64,000 nt of DNA from Eublepharis macularius (lineage: Eukaryota; Chordata; Lepidosauria; Squamata; Eublepharidae), in assembly GCF_028583425.1 (NCBI RefSeq), contig NC_072807.1, positions 34,849,001 through 34,913,000 on the forward strand, in the 5' to 3' direction. Shown here piece after piece: positions 32,012 through 44,375 of the stretch. The position numbers and the translations under genes were made by a program. The notes under the pieces are model-generated. The model was given only the letters and a program-made list of their open reading frames with translations, was not told where the DNA came from and searched no databases. Numbering within the stretch: the stretch's first letter is position 1; each line of letters starts with the position of its first letter.

Positions 32012-35000
32012 CTGAAAAAAAGAGAGACAGAAAAAGTGAAACGGAGAATAAAAACCGACAAATCAGTGGTAAGCAAGTATCTGGCTATGCTTATATTCAG
32101 AAGGCTATTCTTATCAACTCAGTGTAGCAAGAATGTCGTGATCTTTTCCTCTCTTTTTAACTTGAGGTTAACAGGAATGCATATGATACTCGTTAAGAAG
32201 TCTCTGCTATAAAATTGGGCATAATCATGAAATACATAATCTTAATAAGAATATGGGCTTGTGAAGGAATTGTATCTCTCCAAATGTACACTCATTTGGA
32301 ACTGGAATGCAAATGTGAATGGAAATCCTACTCCAGTCATTCAATATAATTAACAGTTGTCTGCTAAGGAGTCTTCAAAATGTTTTTATTTTCCCACCAT
32401 TTGACGCCTTCAAATAACTTGATCTGGAAGACAATCTTATACCACAGAGCTTATCCTTTCTAAGTAGCATGGGCAAGAACACAGTGAACTTGTCTTACAA
32501 ATTATGCCAGGAGCACTGGCATGTTTGACTCTTATTCTCACATGATATTGCATAGGTGTCTGCAGAAAATTCAGCTACAAGGAGGCTGCTACACAGAAAG
32601 CATATTTATGAGAAATTTCCCATGTGGCATCTACCTTTTAAAAAATATTAAACTGTTGCAATATCTCATTTAGTGATTTATGATTACATGATTAAACGTG
32701 TTGGGACTATGTCACTCCAAACTGTGAGACAGTCTGCACTTGATTAGGTTGGATATTCATTTGAGCAGAGAAACACAATGTATAAAAAAACCCATTTAGT
32801 CAAAACCACTGTTCTGATGTTGATTTAGTGGCTGTCTTATTATGTGTGCCTATTATTGAACATGAACATATTCACTGTAGACTGACAAGCATATTATCAA
32901 ACATATTTTCTCAAAATGTAGCTCTTTCCCCCCAGCATGCAGCTGCAGTTGTCCTTTGCCGTATTGTGGTATACTGTAAATAATGGCAATGAAATTGGGC
33001 ATTCACGCTTACCTATTAATCTGCATAACAGCTGATTCCTGTAGAAGACAAGCAACCCCCCTAATAAGCACAAGATGGAGCTCCAGCACCACATCACAAG
33101 AACCAATGCTCCCAGAACCTTCTTCCTTCTAAGGGGGTACCAAAGCTTTTTCTACAGGGCTCAGTGAAAGCAAGCAGAAGCGCTGCCTGTAATTTTTAAT
33201 AACAGCGATAATGTTGCATAAAATGACCCTGTATTAAAGCATTCTGAAGACGTACTAGCTTAGTATAACTTGATTCCACACACACTATTTTTAAAAGATA
33301 GGTTTAAGAAACCACATCCTGAAACATTTAAGATAACACTGTAGCACGGGCAGAAATATAACTTTAAGGGGGTTGTTACGTAGATATATTTTTCATTTAT
33401 ATTTTTAAAAAGTATTGTTTGGAGTTTAATATGTTTTCTAAGAAAACACTTCATTTAGACATCTTCCAGAAAGCTTCCAATTGAAAAATGACTCCGGGCA
33501 GGTTGCTTTCTGCAGCTTCTCTGGGTTGGCCTGGAAGTGCTTGCTTCAGTTCCCAAACATGACATAACAGATTGTGCATCTTCGTGTTTCCTGCTAATGA
33601 GAATGGTGTCTCTCTTCAATGTTTCTACAAGCTAGAAATAGTTTTCTTTAGGTTCCAGTTTATCCTGAGATACTGCAGGTCACCACTGTCTGGGATCTAA
33701 GCATCAGGCTGAAATAAGAAAGGGGGATCTGAGTCACTCTGAAGGACTAAATATTTCCTGTAAGGGTCTCTTAACCATCTAAAGTTGACCAAGAAATACA
33801 GATGAATTTAATAAACTGAAATTACTCAGAGACAGCAAGAGAAATTTGAGCTTGACTACCATTCTTGAGTGTTTCTTTTTTATTGTGGCATACCCATGTT
33901 GCTAGGATAAAAGCAGTTAAAGCAAAGCACAAATATAAACCAAGAATGGAGACAATTAAAATAGTATTAAAATACGTGTGGACTTTTTCTCAAGGTTATG
34001 TGCTGTGTTTTGTGTCCCACAACAAATAATTTTCTTAAACCCATCCAGACCAAAGACAGATCATCACAGCACCTGTCCAGTATCAAGCATTTAGGTGCAA
34101 ACAGAAGCAAAACGCAAGTCTTTTGGAGTCCCTTAACTAACTAGAGCATACTTTCATATTATCAGTTGGAATTTGATTAATTACACTCACGACATATTAT
34201 ATTGTGTTGGTAATACAAGTATGGGGCTATTGCAAACTGCAACTGAAATATTTTGACATCAAATTAAGAGGACTCCGGATACAACACTGCTGAGATATTT
34301 GGGAAGATCTTTATTAACACCAACCAAGCAAGGGAAATTTCTCAGTGGAAACCATGAATGTGGATACAAACACTGTACAACATAGTTAATCTTGAGGAAA
34401 AGGGAGATCTTCCTCTGATAGTAAAAGCATTAAGGGAAAGGCTAGGAAAGAGAACATCTGTGCTATATCCACTGTGAACATCAGGAGCTGAAATCTCCAC
34501 CTGTTTACAAGCTCTCTCTTTCATTCCCTACTCTTGCAATTATATAGGCTGCTTCATGAAAGAAACACATGCAGTCGTCTTCTCTCTACATGCATTTCAG
34601 GCACTATTTCTTTGTTCTAAAATTCTAGGCTGGCAGGTCCCCTTCAATGCGTGCTGGATGAATCACAATGAAGACCTCCTACACCAGCACTTTATACCAA
34701 CATAATCCAGTTAAAAGGAACTTAATTGGTGTGCACGATTCCCTGCAATTTCAGCATTCTAAAAATGAATAGTCTCAGTAAGTACCAGATGGTGACATGC
34801 ACTAATTAATCAGGCCAGCTCAATGAATGAGCCTATTAAAATGAATGCACCTATTAGACATGTGTTTTCAATGCTCTCTGCTGCAAAAGCCTCCCTTTAA
34901 ACGAATGCCTGATTCATTTAGTGAGCAATATAGACAAGTGTGTGCGGCAATCATTTGCAAGTGCAACACCATTAGCCCATCATCTGTCTTTATATCCCCT

Positions 35001-38000
35001 GATACTTCCATGTGAAAGCACAGACTTGTTTTGTTTTTTCCTCAGCGAGGCATGTTGAGTGCTTTGATCTCCACCTGTTGAGGGAAGAACTGCGCAGTAG
35101 CAGCATGCTTCCACATGATCTGCAGCCACTAGGATCCATCTCTGATAGCTCCCCCTGCCCCTCCGGAGCTTGTTAACAATTATTCAGCAACAGGAAAGCT
35201 TTACTAATAGGACTGTCTTTCAAGAGCACTCCCAGCTTAGAGAGCAGAGAGAGAAACCAAACTCTCTTTCATCATCACACATGCAGGTTTTTATGAAATG
35301 GATCAATTAACTTTTTCCTATTTGCATTCTGGAAAAGCAAATGCTACAGATACGTGCAAATAATAAAGGGTGCATTTTGTTTTTCAGAATCTCATGGATT
35401 TCTGCTCTCTTTTACGGTATGATGCGTTTTACTGCTAGAACCAGTGTGCTACATTGAAAGTCTTTATAAAAACTGCCCTTTTCCCTCTTGCAAAAGCTTT
35501 ACAAACAAATGGATACTTTTCTAGTGCCCAATGATCTCTAGGCTGGCAGAAAGGAGACGGCAGCAGCAGGGTCTAGAGATGTACAGGATGCTGAAATGGC
35601 GTGTGATCCTTTGCATATACCACCAATGGGCCTGGAAAAGCCTCCTTAGTAAAGCAGGGCTGTAACATACGCCAGTTATGACTTGTGGGAAAGATCATTC
35701 TAGTTGTCTTCTTTCAAGTAAGATATCACAATCGCTCCTATGCCATGTGCCGAGTGAGAAAAACGGCTAAAAGCATATAATGGAACAATCTATGCCATAC
35801 TTTCTACATTTCTGTGGCTAGATAAGGAAATGCCTTGAACTTAAGCACGCTATTTATACACATAAATAACTATCAAACACAGAGTACTTGCGTATTAATA
35901 ACTAGCATACAATATATAGATGACTGAGATTTCTTCCATGGCTATCATTCTAAAACTAAGCATTAAAATAGCAATCAGCAGAGGGCAAGAACAACTGAGC
36001 AATGGCAATCTCTTCAAAGACAAGAGAGAAACCCATAATGTGTTTAATGGCTCTAAATTGAGCCAAAAGTAATTTCTGCTTTTAAAAAAATGTTTTAAAG
36101 GCACGTGAAAAGAAAAAAAACATTGGTAGGAATATTATGTAAGTGAATACTATTCAGTGATACAATGCACATTCAGGAAAGTTTCGCCTCTGACCCAAAT
36201 CCTGCCCACCTCCAGAATGCTGTATTATTGGGGCCCTATAAGGTTAATTTCCCTTCTGCTTTTGGGGGTGGGGAGTGTGGAATTTTTCTCTCTAATATAT
36301 AAAACATGATCTTGTTTCTGGGTGGTCCCCTTTCTACCTTTCAAACTGGGGGCCTGCAAAAAATCATGGAGGGGGATTAATGATGATTCCATAAGATATC
36401 AGGGGTTTCAGCTAGCAAATTGCCCCATCTTTCCCAAAATGCTTTTAACATTTTTTTAAAGGTGATGGGGAGCACAAAGTTGTATTTTTCTTCTTAGCTA
36501 CAGAGACCTCAAATATGTATAAATACTCACCTTGTATACAGGTTACCTGGTGGTGCTAATTTCACAGCTAACATAAATCATCCACTTCACTCTTAGAGTA
36601 ATAAGCTAAGAGCTTGCAAGGAATTGTGGAAGGCAGGGCCCATTTGGAAATCCCTCCCCCCCTCCCACACCCCAAATTCTCTAAGCCGCCCACAGTTAGC
36701 TGATTTCGACATTCCAGCAATAGTGGAGCATATTTAGTCCACAGGTCATTTCTTTTGGGTCAACTTGTAAGATCATAGTTGTGGGGGAGTCCTTTCAATA
36801 TGTAGAGACTTCTCTCTTGAGGATGGGTAGCCCCGTTCTATGGCTTTTGTTATCCACTCAGGGATGAAGATCACTGCCAGTCTGAGTAAACAATGTTAGG
36901 CTGCATATGGTATGAGAGCAAAGGAAGAAAAAGCATTCTAGAATGGAGAGAGGCAATTTTTTCCCAGAAAGTTAAAAGTTTGAGAGGAAGACTGATGTTT
37001 TGAAATGTGTGCACTTCACCCCTGGTTGCCTCTGCTAAACAGATATGGTAGGTTTATGACTCATCATGTCTAAAACCAGTTTGACCAGAGGTGGTAATGG
37101 GACAAAAGAAATGTACCTATAGATAGTAATACCTGTCCAAAAGTACCCCAAACCCAGGCTCAGTCCCATAGTGATAATACCCAAGAAAACGACTTTCCTG
37201 TAGAGCTTGATGGATATATATATCATGGCACATTTAAGCAAGACTCCAGAGCATTCATTTTATACACACAATCAGTCAGCTCTTTCAAGTACTAATTAAG
37301 TGGATGGTGATTGGACTGGAAGATTATAAGTTTGAAAGCTAGCCATTGCCTGATTGTTGTGTCAAATGTGGAAGCCCAGAATGATAAAGTGGACTTATAC
37401 AAAGGAAAAGCAGTAATAGTAGCAAATACTTAATTGTTTCCAAGAAAAAAAAATTAAGTTATTTTTTGGGGAACGCTGTTTGCACTAGATGATAAAATAC
37501 CAGACATCCAAGAGCAGCCAGCTTGGATTTTCAATGGGGTGAATTGTGCATATACCCCATTCCTAAAGACGAGACTAGGTGAAGACATTTTCCACTAGTT
37601 ACTTGCCTAATGAACCACTATCTGGTCAAAGTGAATAGAATGTGGAGTTTGAACGTGGGGGACCCATATGCAAATTCTCAACTTGGCTATATGCACAGCA
37701 CTGCATTTTAAAATCAAATGTCTGTGCTCCCTTTCCCAGGCACAAAAACAGCTGGAGCAGAAGGCTACCACCCACTGGTTAGGACAGAAAGCTGAAACAG
37801 GGCAGCCTCTGGACTTAGAGGAAAAAGCATCCATCTAACAGAAAATGTTTCTCATAAAACACTTGTCTTAATTTTTTCTAGGGATTGTTTAAACCCAACA
37901 CATTTAGAGGACCAAAGCTGGACCGAAACTGCTGTACTTCTCAGTAACCAACTGGCATTGTAAGGAGGCATCAAAAACAGTGACAGGATCCTCCGTCTCT

Positions 38001-38634
38001 CTGTTTTCCTATAGGAGAGACAACTACCGTGTTAGGGAAAACTAACTGCGCTGTGCTTATTCCCAGGACGATAGCTTACTGCTTAGTAAAGCAAGGCCCT
38101 CTATAATTCAAGTTTTAATTTGTATTTCTAATATGACAGACTAGTTTTTCTAGCTGAATAATTGGAAGTATTTGCATAACAATTCCAATTTTATTTTTGG
38201 CTTTGATGAAAAGATATTTTTCCTATGAATAATCGTAAAATGATTTACTTTTATATCCCAGTTTTACTTCACTCTTCGCTTTGGCAGCCTCCGGTGATGA
38301 AAAACATTCTTTACATGCCAGTCACACTCATGAATTTAAGAGCTGTGATAGCTTGGCGGGGAGGGAGAAGGGAAAACAAGCAGGGAAAAGAGTACTTGGT
38401 TTTAAATACTGATATGCGAATTGTAGGATTTCATTACAAAGTACAGGCATTGTTCTGGCAGACTCTTGTTAGCATCACCAGAGTAATTGACCTCACAAGC
38501 ACTAGATACATAAACTGTACCCATAAATTATTTAGGCAAAAATTAAAGTATTCTTAACTGAAACAAACTGAAGAGGAGGCTACCTTCAAGCAAAAACTCA
38601 TTCTAACTGGAATCTATCAAGGTGCACCCATGAC

Positions 38635-38707
38635 GTATGCCTCCATGGTGTGTGCGTGCATGCATGCGTGCGTGCGCACGCTCCCTTTCTCCACCATGGA
38701 GGCGCAT
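38635..38707. repeat. Inverted repeat around a GTGC-rich alternating tract
   Basis: The arms GCCTCCATGGTG (38639-38650) and CACCATGGAGGC (38692-38703) are exact inverse complements. The loop holds alternating purine-pyrimidine GTGCGTGCATGC-type sequence. It directly precedes the microsatellite. Confidence 0.75.
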
Positions 38708-38747
38708 ATATATCAATATCAATATATCTATCTATACCTATCTATAC

Positions 38748-38827
<80 letters not shown>
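38706..38827. repeat. (ATCT)n/(TA)n compound microsatellite
   Basis: ATATATCAATATC-type start, about fifteen CTAT units (some as CTATAC) and then about fourteen TA units. Short Tyr/Ile/Leu/Ser-only ORFs here are translations of the repeat. Confidence 0.95.
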
Positions 38828-38829
<2 letters not shown>

Positions 38830-39379
38830 ATATTAGTTTAGTTGGTAGCATCACTACTGCAATCTGGATTTGCTATGACCCTAAGGCACTATTTTGTTTT
38901 TAATTATGGTTTCAGTAAATAGTAGTAAACTGGAGTAGTTTTTTCTTCCTCCCCCACAACATGTCACACACTCAGGTCTACTTCAACTATTACTTTCCAA
39001 AACCACCTCAAATACTATAACAAAGCACTTGCACTCCAGGCAAAGTCTGAAGACTGTGAGCAGATCAGAGTGCGCGATTATCCCAAGGCATGCTTCTATT
39101 CTGCATGTGTGTGTGCCAATAGTCCTTCCATTTTTGTAAACATGAAATCGTGTATGTTAGCAAAACAAACGAACCCAAATTAACCTTTAGATATATGACG
39201 AGGTCTAAACTTGCTGTGACCACCCAAGAAGATGGCTGTGGTAGAAAGCTCACTGAATACATTTAACTTTGTGCGCAGCGACAGCAAAAAGAGGCGATTC
39301 CATGTCAGAATGTTTTACAAAAAAATTGAAAATGATACCGTTGATATCCAAATCCCCGACCCAGCCTTGTTATACAATA

Positions 39380-39730
39380 TATAGTTCTAGTCACCCTTTT
39401 CAAAAAGACTAGAGAGCTGGAAAAGGTAGAAAAAAACTAAAGTGACTAAGGAACAGATGCACTCCATACGAACAATTTTGGTGCTTTTTAATTTAGAAAA
39501 AAGGGAAGTTTAAAACTTACAAAATTATCAAAAGGGTGATGAGAGGGAAAGACTTCTCACTCTTTCATACTACTAACAACTTGGGGCCATCCAATAAAAC
39601 AGACAAGTAGTAAGCAGGATCACAGCTAACCAAAAGAAATACTTTCTTATGCAATTCATTTATAGAATTTACTCTGATCGGTAATAATGGCCACTGGAGC
39701 TTAGAGGGTTCTAAAAAGGACTGGACGCAA
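39380..39730 (+). mobile_element. CR1 LINE 3' fragment, diverged
   Basis: The order TTCTAGTCACCC, AGAGAGCTGGAAAAGGT, TTTTTAATTTAGAAAAAAGG, TTACAAAATTAT, ACAACTTGGGGCCATCCAAT, AAGAAATACTTTCTTATGC, TAATGGCCACTGGAG and AAGGACTGGAC is that of CR1 3' ends. Confidence 0.75.
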
Positions 39731-42700
39731 TCGCGGAAGGTAGGTCTTACTGCAAGTTACTAGTCATGAGATCTAAGCAGAACTTTCCTATACAGCGGTA
39801 ACACATTCCTTGAATACCAGATTGCTGGGCATCACCACCACTTTCACTGCCTGTGATTTCCCAAAGACATCTGGCTGGTCACGGCTGGACTTTGAGTTTA
39901 TGAAGCTGCGACTGGTTCCTGTACAAACACTTAAGTGGATGTTACCCCTGAAAACTGAAGGGGGGGGGGGTCTTCATGCTGGACAGAATGCATAGTTTGT
40001 CAGAAAATGTATGGTGTTTAAAGTATATATACCTCTTCCAATTGTAATGTTAAGGTTCAACAGAAAACTGCATGCTAGAAATCCTCTTCTGGTGTACTCA
40101 CTATAAACTCATACCAATGCTATTTTCTTCTGCTTAAGAACATTCTGTTATGAAACGCTCAGGTATATTTTGGGAGTGATGAAATCAATACACCAAGAGC
40201 ATGCCTCTCACAGGCACAAAGCCAAAAGATACAATACATGAGAGGAATTGAAAAAGACAAGAACTAATGTCCCATGTACAAAAGAATTACAGTAGCATTG
40301 GATCAATGAGAAAATTGTGTTAGACAAGGGAAAAATGAACTTGATTCCAGTAAAGAGAGCAAATGTCAATCTGCTTAAAATACTTACAGCATATCTTTGT
40401 GCAATTAGCCCTACAAACTACTGGAGTTAAGTTATTGTAAAGACAGGGTGGGAGACTCAGAACTTCCATAACAACTTTGGAGCTGTGGTAATTTGATACT
40501 GCCCATGTTTGGAAGCAATACACTTATGAGTACAGATGGTCAAGTTCTATCATGCTCTCCTTATCAGCTTTCAGAGGTATCTGGCCAATGCTGTTGGAGG
40601 CAGAGTGCCGAGTCAGATTCCATCTTGGTCTTCCGTTTCCTGCTATGATGACTGAGCCTTTTAAACAACGTCCACATCTACAGTTCTCTGGGGCTCCTAC
40701 ACTTTTATAATAAAGACTTGTAGGTTTTGGATAAAAGGCAGTTCTCAGTGGGTTATAAATTCATTCCATGATCATCATCAGCCATTACAATGAATTAAGG
40801 CATTTCCACAAAAAACCCCGAATGGTTTCAAGTATACCGCTAATATGCTTCGTACTTAGATATGACAGAGAAGAATACTCTTACAGAACACTAAATTGCA
40901 TAAAAACATAGGAATGAAAAACTAAATCTATTCATTATTTCTAGGACTCTTCAGCCTTCTCCCACTGCGTTTATATAATGCCCCTAGTGTACCTATCCCA
41001 ATTCAAGCCAAAATGCAGCTTCTCAAATACTGACTAATGAATTATTACTACTACAAATATGTCCGTATTTCATTATACAGTGGCTAAAAGTAGGCACCAC
41101 TTGGCAGATTTCCTGAAATCAGAAATGACCAGGAAAAATAAACCTTTACAAATCTAGTCAGAGAAAAAAAGATTAAGCAAATCCCTGCATTTGGTTCAGC
41201 ATTCAGTGGAGTTCCCACTGGTATATCGGTAGCTTTACTTTGTACAAAAATAACCCTCTAGTCCTTTCGTAACAATGGAATTAAAGTTTTTTTCATCATG
41301 AACACAGACAGCCAACCACTACATGTCAGGCAGAACATTAATAGGTGGTCAAAAAGTGTTCCTTATCCTCTCCCAGTTTCCCAAAGGATCGATATACACT
41401 GAAAGGCCAGCCAGCTTCAGTCCTTCTGTCTTCAACTACCCTTCCAGTTGTGGCCTCACTGCAATATCAAGTGGAAATGTTTGCCAGTGGTAGCTTTTCT
41501 ATAGCAGTCACTGATTTAAACGTCTGCACTGAAATATAAATCTGTCATGAGTTCTGCACTGAAAAAGGTGGGCAAAAGAACAAAACTGAAGAATGAATCC
41601 AACCAAACAGAGCTTTGAGCTCATTTGAAAGCCTATGCCAAGTCTGACTGGTGCCTGGATGAGAGATGTCCTGGAAATGCTATGCAGACCATGATGGAAG
41701 AAAGGAGAGATGTACATATAATACTGCTACAACCTAGACAGGTTGTACACAACAACCAGTGTGCGATTTCAAAATTGGATGCAAAGACTCAATACGCATT
41801 TTCTGATTTACAATACTGTCAAGACTTCAGCATGCACATCGCTAGCGGGAATGTGTGGCTGGTTAGTTTCTATAGCAACTGCATATACAATTTTTATTCT
41901 TAACACAAGTTTTTACCGCTTCCTTTTTACACAATTTTTTATTGTTCATTGTACGGCTGGTAACGGGAATTGTGCCTTTGTCAGCTCAGAATATATATCA
42001 GCAGTTGCCATAATTAGCCTCACTGGAAATATAGACAGAGACAGTTGTTCCTGTTTTTTTTTTAATTATATTCCTATCAAGATGTAGGATATGATTTTTC
42101 CCTTTTTCAGCAGGGGACAGAATAGAAGATCATTCAGTAGAAAGCAAATGATAACAGTTCTTAAAGGTGCAAAAGAGTAAATATGAGACAACATGAATGG
42201 GAATGATCGTGACTAAACAAAGAAATCTAACATTCCTGTTATTGTGGCCTGGTGCACCTCCGGATATTCCTGGCCCAGATTGATTTAATTAGACAATCAA
42301 AATCCCAGGAACATTTGTTCTCGGATCACTTTCTATAGTTAAAAGGCATTAAAAACAGGATCTTCTAATTCTAAGTGAGAGAAACACTCTTAAGTTTCTT
42401 GGCCTGTCTCCATTTTCAGGCTGTAGTAGTGTTGATGTTACACACCGATGGGTATGGAAGACCTCATTTCACATCAGATTACAAAAAGAGCACAAAAGGC
42501 AAAGCTGCATGATCTGGAAAATTACTGACACAGTTCATGTTGGATTCTACTATTTTGAATGAAGTTGGAGGGTTGTCTTTCTCTCAATGATTTCTGGGAG
42601 AAAGGCAGAGGTTTACAAAACCAAGGGGACATAGTTATCGAGGGGAAAATTTACTTCATTAAAGAATTCAATGGGAGAAAGAGAGGGCAACTGGAAACTG

Positions 42701-44025
42701 AAATGGACCTTTCAGCAAGGAATAGAGAGACAACAGATGACTTTATACAATTCACATCATCTCTTTTATTAGGACCAATCAACTAACATATCACTGGGTG
42801 TGCAAGGTTTCAAATTCTCTAGAACCCTTTTTCAGGCTGGATGTTACCATAAAATCAATAAATAAATGGAAAAAAAAGAAAGAAAGAGAAAAGATGCTAG
42901 GACATGACAAAGTCCTGTTGCAGTTTGTTTCTGCATTGTGCACAGCTATTAGCGGATGTTGGTATCCAGTGACTCTTAGTTTTGTTTATGAGCAAGAGGC
43001 TATAAAACAATTACATAACATTACACAGAAAATACAACCACCACCAAATGGCACTTATGCCTCTTTTGGCTTGCAAGACTTAAAATCTCTCTTCAAGAGA
43101 GAGCTAAGAAAACACTTTGCCTTAAGACAAATTTAAGATGTATATGCAGTATAGTCAATTAAGTCCAAATTACATGGTTTTACCTCATATGTTGCATTCT
43201 CACAGATAGGCTCTCGGTCACAGTACACAGATTTAAGAAGTTTAAGGGGTTGTATGCCACCCTGTGTCAAAACTAAGCATGCTCTGAGGATAGCTCACTG
43301 TAGCAATACAAATTGGGCTGTGCTTGAAAGTCTGAACCATTCCCTCTATGATCATATGGGAACGCCACCTCCTAAGTGAATGCTAGTAGGGATAGGCTGT
43401 CCTGTGGGGTCATGTGATGTCCTGGGCACAGCTGGAGCAAATTCCAGGGCATTCAGTCACCATCCTGAACCTTCTTTAACACTGCTAATTATTTATAGGG
43501 GTTTCTTTGAAGATGCTGGTGCTATTTCTCCTTTTTCCATTTCACACCGCAAGAGTGAACAAAAGTTTTTTCTTTCTGTTGGTTCTTGTTATGTTTCTTT
43601 GTTGCTGCTTTATGCTGAACAAATTGCTCATTTTTGCTTTCTAGATAAAGTTAAGGACCAAAAAGAGAGGGACGGTATGCCACAGGGTTGATCAAAAAAT
43701 GTGTTTCTCTTGTCTGAATAAGTCTTCACAGCAGCTATGTATCAACAGCCCATCAAAATATTTACTTTTATAAGAATGTAGGATACAATCTTTTGCTTTG
43801 TGTGTAAAAATCCACAGAATAATTACTGTTGACATTTAAATCTTCCTCAACAGGCTTCAAAGGCACTAAGGAAAATGTTTGTTTGGAGAACTAATGATAA
43901 CTTCCACCTCAGCAGGCTAAAAACTACCTTTAAAAAATAAGGTTACTGAATTGGAGAATTGGAGAGGTGGGTCATATAAAGAAAAAAGCAGCCTAGATTC
44001 TCAGAAGAAATTGCTAGGATACAAA

Positions 44026-44113
44026 CAGTGAAATCCTACGCAGAGTTACTCCAGTCTAAGCTCACTGCTGTCAATGAGCTTAGATTGGAGTAACTCTGTT
44101 TAGGATTTCAGTG
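44026..44113. repeat. 88-bp hairpin repeat
   Basis: The left arm (CAGTGAAATCCTACGCAGAG, TTACTCCAGTCTAAGCTCA) and right arm (TGAGCTTAGATTGGAGTAAC, TCTGTTTAGGATTTCAGTG) are near inverse complements around a loop of about 10 nt. This is a short foldback family frequent in lizard genomes. Confidence 0.75.
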
Positions 44114-44306
44114 AAAAGTGAAACCTTTGGAACAGCCATTCTCAGACGTTTCTTACATTTCAGCACAGATGAACCTGGGAAATGATTTCAGTCATGAAAG
44201 TTTCTCTGACAGATGTAGTGTATACTCTTAGTTTATACCAGAAACAGAATTATACATCACATGAAAAACAGTGATTGTGGTTCAATTTGAGAAGCCAAAT
44301 TTAGAC

Positions 44307-44375
44307 AATTTACTTCATTTATACTCTGCAGTGGGGACTCCTAAAGTGGCTTACAACATTCTCCCCTTCTCCATG
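44307..44375 (-). repeat. Sauria-type SINE tail fragment
   Basis: ACTTCATTTATACTCTGCAG, GGGGACTCCTAAAGTGGC and TTACAACATTCTCC match the reverse complement of a Sauria SINE 3' end. Confidence 0.5.

Noticed and set aside
38630..38903. Tyr/Ile/Leu/Ser-rich ORFs
   Set aside because: They are translations of the CTAT/TA microsatellite.
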